64,000 nt of DNA, taken from the NCBI RefSeq assembly GCF_026340255.1, contig NZ_JAPEPJ010000001.1, positions 1,054,001 through 1,118,000 of the forward strand. Reading direction: 5' to 3'. Under the pieces are notes generated by a model that ran no database searches, was not told where the DNA came from, and saw nothing but the letters and a program-made list of their open reading frames with translations. This DNA is from Streptomyces sp. NBC_01408 (lineage in GTDB: Bacteria > Actinomycetota > Actinomycetes > Streptomycetales > Streptomycetaceae). Below, one piece after another: positions 22,129-35,113 of the stretch; the first letter of the stretch is position 1, and each line of letters begins with the position of its first letter. The translations under genes were made by a program, and so were the position numbers.

Positions 22129-22584
22129 TCAGGGGCTACGGGTGAAGTCCATCGTCCAGTTCTGCAGCCAGGTGTCGCCCTCGTCGACGGAGAAGAACTG
22201 CTCCCAGCGCGGGGACTCCCCGGCCGCCGTCCCCGACCATACGAACCGCACGCGGACCGCCTTCCCGTCGTGCGTGTCCTCCCCCTCGAAGACCCCGCGG
22301 CCGCCGTCGAACCGGCCGACGACGGGCGGGAACAGCAGGCCGGTGCTGCGGCTCGACCAGTACAGCGACCACTGCTCGCGCTCCCGGTCGAAGAGGCGCA
22401 GCGTCAGACCACCGAAGCCCTTCGTCCGGAAGTCGATCTCGTCGAAGCTGGCGCCGCCGTCGAAGTGGCGGGAGACGCGGGACACGGCCGGGAACTCCTC
22501 CCACGCGCTGTCCGCGTCGAGGAAGTCGGCGCGCCAGCGGTTGGCGACGTCCCAGGTGCCGATGAGGAAGTCGAAATCGTTCAT
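22129..22584 (-). CDS. Conserved DUF1579-like protein
   Basis: A 151-residue protein beginning MNDFDFLIGTWDVANRWR, the calycin/DUF1579-like pattern of small beta-barrel proteins, with many aromatic residues (WSLYWSSRSTGLLFPP). No signal peptide. Function unknown; the fold suggests small-ligand binding. It starts 33 bp from the divergent WYL regulator, whose palindrome covers the shared promoter, so both are probably co-regulated. Confidence 0.7.
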   Translation of the reverse strand: MNDFDFLIGTWDVANRWRADFLDADSAWEEFPAVSRVSRHFDGGASFDEIDFRTKGFGGLTLRLFDREREQWSLYWSSRSTGLLFPPVVGRFDGGRGVFEGEDTHDGKAVRVRFVWSGTAAGESPRWEQFFSVDEGDTWLQNWTMDFTRSP

Positions 22585-22605
22585 GCGAGGACCGTAGAAC
22601 CACTC

Positions 22606-22626
22606 CACTGACACCATGTGGCAGTG
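22606..22626. promoter_or_regulatory. 21-bp operator overlapping the WYL regulator start
   Basis: CACTG-A-CAC-CAT-GTG-G-CAGTG has 8 of 9 paired positions around the central CAT and overlaps both candidate GTG starts (22618, 22624). It fills most of the 33-bp gap to the divergent gene, so one bound dimer could shut both. Autoregulation is inferred. Confidence 0.6.
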
Positions 22627-23589
22627 AAGTCGAGCCGCCTGCTGTCGATCCTCCTCCTGCTCCAGACCCGGGAGCGGATGACCGCCGCCGAGCTGGCGCG
22701 GGAGCTGGAGGTGTCCGTCCGTACGGTCTACCGCGACGCGGAGGCGCTGGCCGCGGCGGGCGTCCCGCTGTACGGGGAGGCCGGGCACAGTGGGGGCTAC
22801 CAGCTGCTCGCCGGCTACCGGACCCGGCTGACGGGGCTCAGTACGGGCGAGGCGGAGGCCCTGTTCCTGACCGGAATGCCGGGACCGGCGGCGGAACTGG
22901 GCCTCGGGCGGGCCCTGTCGGCGGCCCAGCTGAAGTTGCGGGCGGCGCTGCCGCCGGAGTTGCGCGCGCAGGCCGACCGGATGCGGATGCGGTTCCACCT
23001 GGACGCGCCGGGCTGGTACGCGGAGCACGAGGAGACCCCGCACCTCGCGCAGGTGGCCGACGCCGTGTGGCGGGGCCGGGTGGTCGAGGTGCGCTACCGC
23101 AGGTGGAAGGAGCCCCGGGAGGTGGACCGGGTCCTCGCCCCTTACGGTCTGGTCCTGAAGGCGGGGCGCTGGTACCTGGTGGCGGGCCCGGAAGGCGCCC
23201 GGACGTACCGGGTGGACCAGATCCTGTCGGTGACGCAGACGGCGCGGACCGTGGAGCTCCCGGAAGGCTTCGACCTCGCGGCGCACTGGCGCCGGAGCCA
23301 GGAGGACTTCCACGCGCGGCTGTACCCGGAGGAGGCGGAGGTACGGCTCTCCGCGCGCGCCGCGGACCGGCTGACGGGTGCCCAGGCGCGCGCCCTGGCA
23401 GCCACCGGCCGCCCGGATCCGGAGACTCCCGGCTGGACCCGCGCGACCCTCCCGATCGAGTCGGCGGACGCCGCGGAGGCCCAATTCCTGGCCCTGGCCG
23501 CGGACGCGGAGGTCCTCTCCCCGCCCGCCCTCCGCGCACGCATCAGAACCGCACTGGCGGCCATGGCGGCCCGGTACGACGGCCGTTAG
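22618..23589 (+). CDS. HTH/WYL-domain transcriptional regulator
   Basis: A 323-residue YafY-type regulator: N-terminal winged helix (RLLSILLLLQTRERMTAAEL, EVSVRTVYRDAEALAAAGVP, GGYQLLAGYRTRL) then a WYL domain (VVEVRYRRWKEPREVDRVLA, RWYLVAGPEGARTYRVDQI) and a WCX-like tail. WYL proteins sense ligands, often nucleotides or nucleic acids. GTG at 22618 lies inside the operator palindrome, and with no ribosome site this suggests a leaderless transcript; GTG at 22624 is nearly as good. Confidence 0.9.
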   Translation: MAVKSSRLLSILLLLQTRERMTAAELARELEVSVRTVYRDAEALAAAGVPLYGEAGHSGGYQLLAGYRTRLTGLSTGEAEALFLTGMPGPAAELGLGRALSAAQLKLRAALPPELRAQADRMRMRFHLDAPGWYAEHEETPHLAQVADAVWRGRVVEVRYRRWKEPREVDRVLAPYGLVLKAGRWYLVAGPEGARTYRVDQILSVTQTARTVELPEGFDLAAHWRRSQEDFHARLYPEEAEVRLSARAADRLTGAQARALAATGRPDPETPGWTRATLPIESADAAEAQFLALAADAEVLSPPALRARIRTALAAMAARYDGR

Positions 23590-23605
23590 CGCCCGCCGGC
23601 TCCCC

Positions 23606-23971
23606 TCAGCAGACCTTCCCCGGCCCCGCCTCCGCCGTGGCGCGGAGGAGGTCGCGCAGGAGGGTGAAGTCGACCTTGGCGGGGTTGCGGAAGCGGAGGC
23701 AGGCTTTGCCCATGTCGTGGGCGGCCAGGCGCTCCGCGAAGGCGTCGCGGATGTCCGTACGCAGCAGGTAGAAGGAGATGTACTGCTTCTGGTTCGCCCA
23801 GGCGATCTCCCCGGCCTCGGCCCCCGGCCGGGTGTACGCGGGCATGCCGTAGGCGATGTGCTCCTCGAAGCCCGTCAGCTCCGCCACGCACAGCTCCCGC
23901 AGGCGGGTGAGGGCCTCGCGGCGGGCATCCGGGGCAGCGGCGAGGTAGGTGTCGACGGTGACGGGGTTCAT
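23606..23971 (-). CDS. DUF1801-family protein
   Basis: A 121-residue protein of the DUF1801/YdhG-like family: VDTYLAAAPDARREALTRLR, FEEHIAYGMPAYTRPG, WANQKQYISFYLL and GKACLRFRNPAKVDF are the family blocks. The structure is a small alpha/beta fold; the function is not established. ATG at 23971 overlaps the EamA stop (ATGA), so it is translationally coupled to the exporter. Confidence 0.85.
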   Translation of the reverse strand: MNPVTVDTYLAAAPDARREALTRLRELCVAELTGFEEHIAYGMPAYTRPGAEAGEIAWANQKQYISFYLLRTDIRDAFAERLAAHDMGKACLRFRNPAKVDFTLLRDLLRATAEAGPGKVC

Positions 23972-24960
23972 ACGGCGGGCTGCTTTCCGGTGGGCCGCCT
24001 TCCGGCGGGCTGCTTGCGGATCTGGGACCGGACCGCCCCCATGCTGGCCGCGATCACGAGGGCGATGGCCAGCGCGTCCAGGGCGGACATGGCCTGGTTG
24101 AGGACGAGGAACCCGGCGGTGGCGGCGATGGCCGGTTCGAGGCTCATCAGGATGGCGAAGGTCGGGGAGGGCATCCGTCGCAGGGCGAGCAGTTCCAGGG
24201 TGTAGGGCAGCACGGAGGACAGTACGGCCACGCCCACGCCCAGGGCGAGGGTGCTCGGGACCAGCAGGTCGGAGCCGGCTTCGACGATGCCCAGCGGGAG
24301 CGAGAGCACCGCGGCCACCGCCATGGCCAGGGCCAGGCCGTCCGCCTGCGGGAAGCGGCGGCCGGTCCGCGCGCTGAAGACGATGTACGCGGCCCACATC
24401 GCGCCCGCGCCGAGCGCGAAGGCCGCGCCCACGAGGTCGAGACCGCCGAAGCCGCCCCCGCCGTGGCTGGACAGCAGCACGACGCCGGCCAGGGCGAGGC
24501 CCGCCCAGAGCAGGTTGACCAGGCGCCGCGAGACGATCACCGACAGGGCGAGCGGTCCGAGGACCTCCAGGGTGACGGCCGGACCGAGCGGGATCCGGTC
24601 CACGGCCTGGTAGAAGAGGCCGTTCATGCCGGCCATGGTGATGCCGAAGACGACGACCGTGCCCCAGTCGGCGCGGGAGTAGCCGCGCACCTTGGGCCGG
24701 CACAGGAGGAGCAGGACGAGCGCGGCGGCCGCGAGGCGCAGCGTGACCACGCCCGCCGCGCCGGCCCGCGGCATGATCATGACCGCGAGGGCGGCGCCGA
24801 ACTGCACCGAGATGCCCGCCGAGATCACCAGCGCGACCGGCCCGAGGCCGCTGCCGAGGCCGCCGCGGCTGCTGCCGCCGCTGCCGCCGCCCGCGGGGAG
24901 CGGAACGGAGGCTTCCGCGGAAGGGGCGGCGGTCGTCGAGGATGAGGAGGGTGCGGGCAT
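23968..24960 (-). CDS. EamA/RhtA-type drug/metabolite exporter
   Basis: A 330-residue inner-membrane protein with ten predicted hydrophobic segments in two EamA repeats (LVISAGISVQFGAALAVMIM; LDLVGAAFALGAGAMWAAYI; PSPTFAILMSLEPAIAATAG). It resembles RhtA-type threonine/homoserine exporters. The N-terminus (about 38 residues) is Ser/Gly/Ala-rich and likely disordered. The tail is basic (RKQPAGRRPTGKQ), cytoplasmic, and contains a short near-repeat. First gene of a two-gene operon with the DUF1801 gene. Confidence 0.88.
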   Translation of the reverse strand: MPAPSSSSTTAAPSAEASVPLPAGGGSGGSSRGGLGSGLGPVALVISAGISVQFGAALAVMIMPRAGAAGVVTLRLAAAALVLLLLCRPKVRGYSRADWGTVVVFGITMAGMNGLFYQAVDRIPLGPAVTLEVLGPLALSVIVSRRLVNLLWAGLALAGVVLLSSHGGGGFGGLDLVGAAFALGAGAMWAAYIVFSARTGRRFPQADGLALAMAVAAVLSLPLGIVEAGSDLLVPSTLALGVGVAVLSSVLPYTLELLALRRMPSPTFAILMSLEPAIAATAGFLVLNQAMSALDALAIALVIAASMGAVRSQIRKQPAGRRPTGKQPAV

Positions 24961-25024
24961 TTATCCAGATTAAGGGGTGAGTAAGGGCTGTACCCGCGTG
25001 TTTTGCCTTACATGTTCGCTACGA

Positions 25025-29179
<4,155 letters not shown>

Positions 29180-29195
29180 CAAGAGTGTGTGCAAG

Positions 29196-29227
29196 CGCTC
29201 GGCCGGGGCTTCCCGGCCGAGCGTTTT
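29196..29227 (+). terminator. serC terminator
   Basis: Perfect 12-bp stem CGCTCGGCCGGG/CCCGGCCGAGCG around GCTT, followed by TTTT: a textbook intrinsic terminator. Confidence 0.92.
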
Positions 29228-29358
29228 GCGTGGGCGGCCGTTCAGCTCGGCGGTCGTCCTGGCCCGGGCCTCCCCCCTCCCCCGATATCGAATAGGCCTG
29301 TGCTCAGCCACCGATTAAGGTCACGCTGATTGTCTTTTTGTGTGACCGGGGAGGGTTC

Positions 29359-31512
29359 ATGACCATGCAAAACACCAGGCCGGGGGGCCGGGCGGGCGGC
29401 GCGCCCAGACGCGCGCTGTCGCTCGTCCTGGCAGCGGGCACGGTGACGACGGGGCTCATCGCCCTGGCGCCCGCGTCCGCCGCCGCTGACACCGCCACCA
29501 CCACGGCCGCCGCCGCCGGCACCGTACGGGCCACCGCTGCGGGCAGCACGGTCGGCGCCGTGGAGAGCTGGACTCGGGTCTCGAAGAAGCACCCGAACTC
29601 CGCCTACTGGAAGTCCGCCGACGCCCTGCGCGCCGGCAACGAGGGTGGCGCCCAGGGCCTGTCCCGCTCCTTCCTCCAGCTCGGCACCGCGAACCTCAAG
29701 GGCGCCGACGTCACCGCCGCCATCCTGCGCGTCCGCAACACCGCCGCGGCCACCTGCACGGCCAAGCCCGTCGAACTGTGGAGCGTGGACCCGGTCTCGG
29801 CGACGACGACCTGGAAGAACCAGCCCGCCAAGGGCGCGAAGCTCGCCACGGTCACCGCCGCCAAGGGCCGCCCCGGCTGCGCCGCCGGGGACCTGGAGTT
29901 CGACGTCACCGCCCTCCTCAAGGACGCCGCGGCCACGAACCGGACCGCCGTCACCGTCGGCCTCTTCGCCGCCGACGAGAACGACACCTCCGCGTGGAAG
30001 CGCTTCGACCCGAAGAGCGCCGTCCTGGAGACCACCGTCGCCCCCGCCGTCCCCGTCACCCCCGCACCGGTCGTCTCGGGGCTGCGCACCGACCCCGCCA
30101 CCGCCTGCACCGGCGGCCTCATCGGGAACACGTCACAGGTCAAGCTGTTCGCCACCGTCGACAGCCCGGCGACCGGCTGGCCGTCCGCCGAGTTCCAGGT
30201 CTTCCGGGCCGACACCGGCGCCCTCGTACGGGCCGTCTCCGTGCAGGCGGACTCGAACCGGATCGCCACCCTGGCCGTCCCCGACACCGACCTGCCCACC
30301 GGCGACTACACCTGGAACGTGCGCGGCGTCGCCGAAGGCGCCCCGGCCTCCGCCTGGTCGCCGAGCTGCGCCTTCTCGGTGGACCGTACGCGTCCCGGCA
30401 CGCCCCCGGTGATCAGCTCGGCGGAGTTCCCCTCCGCGGACAACGGGCAGCCCGAGCACACCGGCACGGCCCGCACCCCCGGCACCTTCACCTTCACGGG
30501 CGGCGCCGGTGACACGGACCTCGCGGAGATCGTCTACTGGACGGACGCCGACCAGACCCGCCGCTCCGTCGCCCCCGGCGGCAGCGCCGTCATCACCCCG
30601 CTGAGCGCCGGCCCGCAGAGCGTCCACGCCTACAGCGTGGACAAGGCCGGCAACCTCTCCGACACCGCTCACTACCTCTTCGTCGCGAACCGCGCCCCGA
30701 AGCCCGACGCGGCCGGAGACCTCAACGGCGACGGCCACGGCGACCTGTGGACCCTCGACGCCGCCGGCCGCCTCCTGTTCCGCGCGGGCAAGGGGGACGG
30801 CACCTTCGCCGCCCCCACCGACGCGGGAGTGACCCTGGACGCCGGCTCGCAGATCGTGGCGAGCGGGGACTGGGGCCAGGACGGCTACAACGACCTGGTG
30901 GTACTGGCTCCCGGTGACGGCGGCCGGAAGCTGTGGGTCTACCCGAACACCGGGCTCGGGGCGGTCGACACCCTCAACCGCTTCGACCTCTCCGTCCTCG
31001 ACGAGGCCAACGCCCACTGGGCGGACGCGGACCAGGTGACCTCCGCCGGTGACCTCGACGGCGACGGCGCGCCCGAACTGCTCGTGCGGCAGGGCGCGCA
31101 GCTGTGGCTGTACTACGGCAGCGCCTCGGGCTACGTGGACTGGGTCGCGCCCGTCGCCGTGGGCGGCTCGGGCGGCTCGGGCTGGGAGGGCCTCACCGTC
31201 GTCGCCCCGGGCGACACCGATGGTGACGGCCTCGCCGACCTGTGGGTACGCGACGACGCCACCGGCGAGCTCTTCGCCGTGCGCGGGAGCGCGGGCGCCG
31301 ACGGCACGCTCGACACCGCCGGCTGGGGCTCCGGCCCCCGCACCGCGATCGGCTCCGGGCTCACCCGCGCGGCCTACCCGACGCTCGGCACCTCCGGCGA
31401 CCTCACCGGCGACGCACGCGCCGACCTGACGGCCACCACCGCCCACGGCGCCGCCGTGTACTTCCGCGCCACCGACACCGGCATCGAGAGCACCCCGGTC
31501 ACCCTGAACTGA
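29359..31512 (+). CDS. Secreted DNRLRE/FG-GAP repeat protein
   Basis: About 717 residues. A signal peptide (ALSLVLAAGTVTTGLIALAP, cut near ASAAADT) is followed by a DNRLRE-type beta domain (RSFLQLGTANLKGADVTAAI, ELWSVDPVSATTTW), a fibronectin-like/Ig-like middle, and C-terminal FG-GAP/VCBS repeats with calcium-binding motifs (DLNGDGHGDLWT, DLDGDGAPELLV, DTDGDGLADLWV). It is exported and probably binds surfaces or polysaccharide; there is no catalytic motif. Two in-frame ATGs, 29359 and 29365, follow GGGGAGGG; the second has the better spacing. Confidence 0.87.
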   Translation: MTMQNTRPGGRAGGAPRRALSLVLAAGTVTTGLIALAPASAAADTATTTAAAAGTVRATAAGSTVGAVESWTRVSKKHPNSAYWKSADALRAGNEGGAQGLSRSFLQLGTANLKGADVTAAILRVRNTAAATCTAKPVELWSVDPVSATTTWKNQPAKGAKLATVTAAKGRPGCAAGDLEFDVTALLKDAAATNRTAVTVGLFAADENDTSAWKRFDPKSAVLETTVAPAVPVTPAPVVSGLRTDPATACTGGLIGNTSQVKLFATVDSPATGWPSAEFQVFRADTGALVRAVSVQADSNRIATLAVPDTDLPTGDYTWNVRGVAEGAPASAWSPSCAFSVDRTRPGTPPVISSAEFPSADNGQPEHTGTARTPGTFTFTGGAGDTDLAEIVYWTDADQTRRSVAPGGSAVITPLSAGPQSVHAYSVDKAGNLSDTAHYLFVANRAPKPDAAGDLNGDGHGDLWTLDAAGRLLFRAGKGDGTFAAPTDAGVTLDAGSQIVASGDWGQDGYNDLVVLAPGDGGRKLWVYPNTGLGAVDTLNRFDLSVLDEANAHWADADQVTSAGDLDGDGAPELLVRQGAQLWLYYGSASGYVDWVAPVAVGGSGGSGWEGLTVVAPGDTDGDGLADLWVRDDATGELFAVRGSAGADGTLDTAGWGSGPRTAIGSGLTRAAYPTLGTSGDLTGDARADLTATTAHGAAVYFRATDTGIESTPVTLN

Positions 31513-31539
31513 CCGGATCCACCCGCAGTAGCTCAGGCC

Positions 31540-31571
31540 AACGCCCGGCTGGGGTCTCCCAGCCGGGCGTT
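31540..31571. terminator. 14-bp perfect hairpin after secreted protein gene
   Basis: 31540-31553 pairs perfectly with 31558-31571 around GTCT. The 205 bp that follow, up to the PIN gene stop at 31777, hold no gene I can support. Confidence 0.88.
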
Positions 31572-31776
31572 CTGCGTGGACGCCCGCTCTGCCGACGGCC
31601 CGGACTCCGCCGTCATCGTTGCCGCGCTCACGAGTGTCATGACGTTTTCAAGAGGGTGCTGCCCAAGGCACCCCACGGCTCGCTGACCTGCTAGATCCAG
31701 GCCGTCGAGGGCTCTCGTGCTACTCGGCGGTCCACGTCTGGTCCACTGGTACCGCAAGCGGAGTCCGGCCGGTGCG

Positions 31777-32931
31777 TCACTCGAACACACGACCTTCGGG
31801 CAGGGGACTCAACGAAAGCGCGGAGCGCTGAGGCTTCACGAGGGGCTCGATTCGGGCACTCGTCAGCGGGGTGCAGTAGCTGATTACCCCCTTCGACATC
31901 TCCATGAGAAGCGATGCAGTAACGCGCACATCGTAAAGCGTATGCCCATCCATTTGAATTTCCCCATCGGCGTCGATTTCGTAGGTTGACACATCGACGT
32001 CAACACGAAATTCAACCACGGCTTTCAAAGTGACATCACCGAGAGCTGCCACCCCCTCCCCCGACCCCTCCTCGCCTGCCTCAGAATCCCTACCAACATC
32101 CGAGACGTCCAACACCTCGTGGACATGACGGAGCGTGACAGCGTGAACCAGATGATGTGATTCACAAAAATCACCCAGCAGGAAATCCGGATCCGCTTCG
32201 AAATCCCCTAGGTTGAAATCAGGCTCAACCCAACCGTCATACAAGTTCGCCTGCAACTCGGAAATGAGATTGGCGAAGTGCACAGTGATTCGACGAGCGA
32301 GACCTTCTGACCCGTTCACGAAACGCAACAGATATCTGTTCAAATCGTAGAGCCTGAGCATGTAGGGCGGATCCACCTGCAACGCCTTGCACGCCGCCGC
32401 AACGTCACGGTCCTTGCTAAGTAGCACAACACGGGTGAAGTCACCACCAGCCTTGGCCAGGACATCACGGAGCCAGGCCGAGTCCGATGCTCCAGTCTTG
32501 ACCCCGTCTTTTCGGCGGCCCGCCCCCGTCTGCAATATTTGGTCACGCAGCCCATTGATCGCCGAGTCGCCCGTTAGCCAGACGACTGCGACACCTGGGA
32601 CACCAGAAAGCTCAAAAAGGAACTCTTCGATAACCTCTTTTTCCCCACCAGCCGGCAGGGTAGGAGGTTTACCTTTGAGGCCACCTCGCTTCATGGCGCG
32701 AAAAACGGGGGAAACGGCCCTACGGAACACCTCTACCTCTCTGGCGAGATGTTCGGCCCATTCCCAAGCAACAGGTTCTGGCACCCACGTCTCGATTCCG
32801 ACACGGGCAGCTAAATCAGACAGGTGACGCAAGTGTTCCAGGTCTGGCAGACCCTTACCGAAAGCATTTGTATCGAGAACGACCGCACGGAGCGATCCCG
32901 GACTGAATACACCAGCAGGCAGGGATTCCAT
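31777..32931 (-). CDS. PIN-domain protein with long C-terminal region
   Basis: A 384-residue protein. The N-terminal PIN-like nuclease domain shows the acidic residues in AVVLDTNAFGKG, an internal Glu/Asp-rich helix, GASDSAWLRDVL and LLSKDRDVAAACKAL; these would bind Mg2+ for RNA cleavage. The C-terminal half (about 200-384) is acidic, beta-rich (VEFRVDVDVSTYEIDADGEI) and unknown to me. GC is clearly lower than the flanks and codon use is less biased, suggesting recent transfer. It could be a toxin-like ribonuclease, but no small antitoxin gene is adjacent. Confidence 0.7.
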   Translation of the reverse strand: MESLPAGVFSPGSLRAVVLDTNAFGKGLPDLEHLRHLSDLAARVGIETWVPEPVAWEWAEHLAREVEVFRRAVSPVFRAMKRGGLKGKPPTLPAGGEKEVIEEFLFELSGVPGVAVVWLTGDSAINGLRDQILQTGAGRRKDGVKTGASDSAWLRDVLAKAGGDFTRVVLLSKDRDVAAACKALQVDPPYMLRLYDLNRYLLRFVNGSEGLARRITVHFANLISELQANLYDGWVEPDFNLGDFEADPDFLLGDFCESHHLVHAVTLRHVHEVLDVSDVGRDSEAGEEGSGEGVAALGDVTLKAVVEFRVDVDVSTYEIDADGEIQMDGHTLYDVRVTASLLMEMSKGVISYCTPLTSARIEPLVKPQRSALSLSPLPEGRVFE

Positions 32932-32982
32932 GCGCGTATTGTTGCAAGTCCACGCTCGGCGACATAGCGCTTCCGCAGATTA

Positions 32983-33052
32983 GGTCATGCTCGGACGTTG
33001 CCGGTAGCAGTGCTGCTGGTAACTGCTACCAGCACAGGATCCCGGCATGACC
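32983..33052. other. Nested inverted repeat upstream of PIN gene
   Basis: Outer arms GGTCATGC/GCATGACC (32983-32990 with 33045-33052) and inner GGTAGCAGT/ACTGCTACC (33003-33011 with 33022-33030). It separates the XRE operon's last stop at 33053 from the PIN gene. It may terminate the operon, regulate the PIN gene, or both. Confidence 0.6.
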
Positions 33053-33418
33053 TCAGGGGAGTGTTTTCTCGATGGCCTCGAAGATGTCCGCATCGGTCTC
33101 CTGCTGCCAGGACGGGAGGTCAGGCCAGTCGGCAACGTAGCCCGGCTTCGGGTCCTCGAAGTGCTTGAACATCTGGGCCGTCCAGCACGTCGCAACGAAC
33201 CGGCTCTTCTGTTCGCGCGACAGCCTCGACGTTTGGCCGGCGCTGATCTCGATGAACTGCCGGACCTGGTCGTAGACCGAGCCAGCGGCCTCCCGCTCCC
33301 ACCGCGGGGTCTCGTCCCACGAAGTGACGTAGCCAGCCTTCGGCTCCCCGGGGAAGTGCTGGTGCACTCCCGCGATCCAGGTTTCCCGGAACAGTCGTGC
33401 ACCTTCGGTCTGCGACAT
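33053..33418 (-). CDS. Small protein made of two homologous halves
   Basis: A 121-residue soluble protein with an internal duplication: residues about 10-55 (WIAGVHQHFPGEPKAGYVTS, WDETPRWEREAAGSVYDQVR) resemble residues about 70-119 (WTAQMFKHFEDPKPGYVADW, DLPSWQQETDADIFEAIEKT). The shared pattern is HF-x-x-PK-x-GYV-x-x-W-D-x-P-x-W-x-x-E. ATG at 33418 has GAGAGGGG upstream. It follows the XRE/TPR gene by 14 bp in the same operon. I do not recognise a family; the Trp-rich repeats suggest protein binding. Confidence 0.75.
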   Translation of the reverse strand: MSQTEGARLFRETWIAGVHQHFPGEPKAGYVTSWDETPRWEREAAGSVYDQVRQFIEISAGQTSRLSREQKSRFVATCWTAQMFKHFEDPKPGYVADWPDLPSWQQETDADIFEAIEKTLP

Positions 33419-33432
33419 GCCTACCCCTCTCG

Positions 33433-34686
33433 TCACGGCGTGCTCAGCGTGACGATCTCCGCCCCCAGCTCCGCTACGCGGTGGTCGCGGCTCAAGGGAC
33501 CGAACTCGTCGCACAGGGCTTGGAGTCTACGGGCGACGTACCCGGATGCTGAGGCTCGGGCCAGGCTGACGGCTTCCCGCCCGTACGCAAGAACCTGGTC
33601 GGGGTCACGCCGCTTCGCGCCGATGGCGGCCAGGCTGGTCAGCACTGCACCCCGGCGCCGATACGACTGCCCCGACGCAAGTGCCGTCTGCGCCAGTGCG
33701 GTCTTCAACGTCGCCTCCGCCAGGTCCAGGCGTCCAAGCTGCACGTACCGCGCTCCGCGCTCCTCGGCCAGACGGATGCCGTCGAAGCGAAGCCATCCGC
33801 CATTCGTACTGTCCGTGGTGAGGTCCCTGACCTTCTCGGCCTGGTCCAGTGCGCGTTCGCACGCCGTGAGGTCGCCAAGACCGGCGTACGCCTCCGCTTG
33901 GACCGACGCGACCCAATGCCGCGTCGAGAGGTCGCTGTCCCCTCGACCGGCCAGCCGCTCGGCCGCGCCCAGCATCTGCGCCGCCTGGCGGTAGCGCTGC
34001 TCGGACATGTCCACGTAGGCGTGGCGTACGAGAGCGCAGGCCCACAGGTCGTACGCGCCCGCGTCTTTGCTGACCGAGGCAGCGAGCGAGTACGAGGCTG
34101 CGGCGTCGGTGTACCGGTTCCCGTCGAACGCGACTTCGCCGGCCATCTGGAAGAGGTCGGCCGCCGCGCTCAGGAGGGGGCGGGAACTGCCTCGGCTGGC
34201 GGCCAGGGCTTCGTTCAGTGTCGTCAGCTGGTCACGGATTACCGGGTAGACCGAGCCTTTCGAACGTGCCAGTTGGTAGACCTGCCACAGGTGGCTGTTC
34301 ATCCGCTCGAAGTCGGCGGGCATCCCCCTCAGCACCCCGTCGGTGAGGGCTTCGGCCTCACCGACCGGCAGGGCCGTCAGTGCCCCGTTGACGGTGAGGA
34401 TGCGGAGGAATTCGCGGCGGATCATTTCGTCGGGGTCTCCCGCGCTCGGGTGGTCACTGGACTGCTGCCCTGTGGCCTCCTGTCCTGCGGCTCGTAGCCC
34501 TGTCAGGAGGGCGTCAAGCTCTTGGAGGCTGACTTCGAGGGCGATGGCCAAGCCTCGCCGCTGGGGTGGCTGCGGTTTGATCCTGCCGCTCTCCCAGCGC
34601 CCGACCGTCGTGCGGTCCACGCCGAGTAACCCGGCCAATTTCTCCTGACTGTAGCCCAGGGTCTTGCGCCGTTCGGCTAGCCCCAT
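33433..34686 (-). CDS. XRE-family regulator with TPR domain
   Basis: A 417-residue protein: N-terminal XRE helix-turn-helix (RRKTLGYSQEKLAGLLGVDR, TTVGRWESGRIKPQPPQR) and, after a Gln/Ser linker, a long TPR-like helical domain (residues about 120-410) typical of Streptomyces regulators that read a small molecule or peptide. ATG at 34686 is chosen because GGGAGGGGG precedes it; longer frames lack a ribosome site. It is divergent from the 90-aa CxxC protein and the peptide/JmjC operon, and is the obvious candidate regulator for them. Confidence 0.87.
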   Translation of the reverse strand: MGLAERRKTLGYSQEKLAGLLGVDRTTVGRWESGRIKPQPPQRRGLAIALEVSLQELDALLTGLRAAGQEATGQQSSDHPSAGDPDEMIRREFLRILTVNGALTALPVGEAEALTDGVLRGMPADFERMNSHLWQVYQLARSKGSVYPVIRDQLTTLNEALAASRGSSRPLLSAAADLFQMAGEVAFDGNRYTDAAASYSLAASVSKDAGAYDLWACALVRHAYVDMSEQRYRQAAQMLGAAERLAGRGDSDLSTRHWVASVQAEAYAGLGDLTACERALDQAEKVRDLTTDSTNGGWLRFDGIRLAEERGARYVQLGRLDLAEATLKTALAQTALASGQSYRRRGAVLTSLAAIGAKRRDPDQVLAYGREAVSLARASASGYVARRLQALCDEFGPLSRDHRVAELGAEIVTLSTP

Positions 34687-34840
34687 GACGACCCCCTCCC
34701 GCGACCTCGAAGCCTGCGGCACCCGTGCACGGATCTGCTCCAAGAATGCGGCATGCATGCCGTGGAGTCCGTCGACTTCCGCCGCTTTCCTGGGAGTTGT
34801 CGGGAACAGACCGGGCATGACGCTGCGGAAGGGTGCGGAT

Positions 34841-35113
34841 ATGGCAACGCAGAACGGCGCTGAGGGACACGACCGCGAACGACTCTCTCCGTCTCTCGAC
34901 CTCGCTGGGGAGCCCCGCATCCTCATGACGCTTCGCGTTTCCCGTGACTCCGGTCGTACGTGGTCCCAGATGACCCGTGTCCGGTCGGGTGACCCGTACG
35001 TCATTCTCTCGGACCCTGGCCGCTACCCCCCGTGCGAGTGCCCCCGCTGCGGCGGTACGTCGGCGTCGGCCCGTGCCCTTCGGTCGGCATCCATCACGCC
35101 GGGAGCGGCGTAG
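34841..35113 (+). CDS. Small CxxC protein divergent from XRE gene
   Basis: A 90-residue protein, MATQNGAEGHDRERL to SASITPGAA. Recognisable are the segment LRVSRDSGRTWSQMTRV, GDPYVILSDPGRYPPC and the motif CECPRC, which could bind zinc. ATG at 34841 has GGAAGGG 7 bp upstream, better than ATG 34817. Proteins of this look commonly sit opposite XRE regulators in Streptomyces, but I know of no proven role. Confidence 0.65.
   Translation: MATQNGAEGHDRERLSPSLDLAGEPRILMTLRVSRDSGRTWSQMTRVRSGDPYVILSDPGRYPPCECPRCGGTSASARALRSASITPGAA

Noticed and set aside
31572..31776. Short open frames between the secreted-protein terminator and the PIN gene
   Set aside because: No ribosome site, no recognisable motif and no codon bias; treated as non-coding.
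31777..33418. Classical VapBC-like module (PIN protein plus the small duplicated protein)
   Set aside because: The small protein precedes the PIN gene but is separated by a nested inverted repeat, lacks an RHH or AbrB motif, and is coupled to the XRE gene instead.
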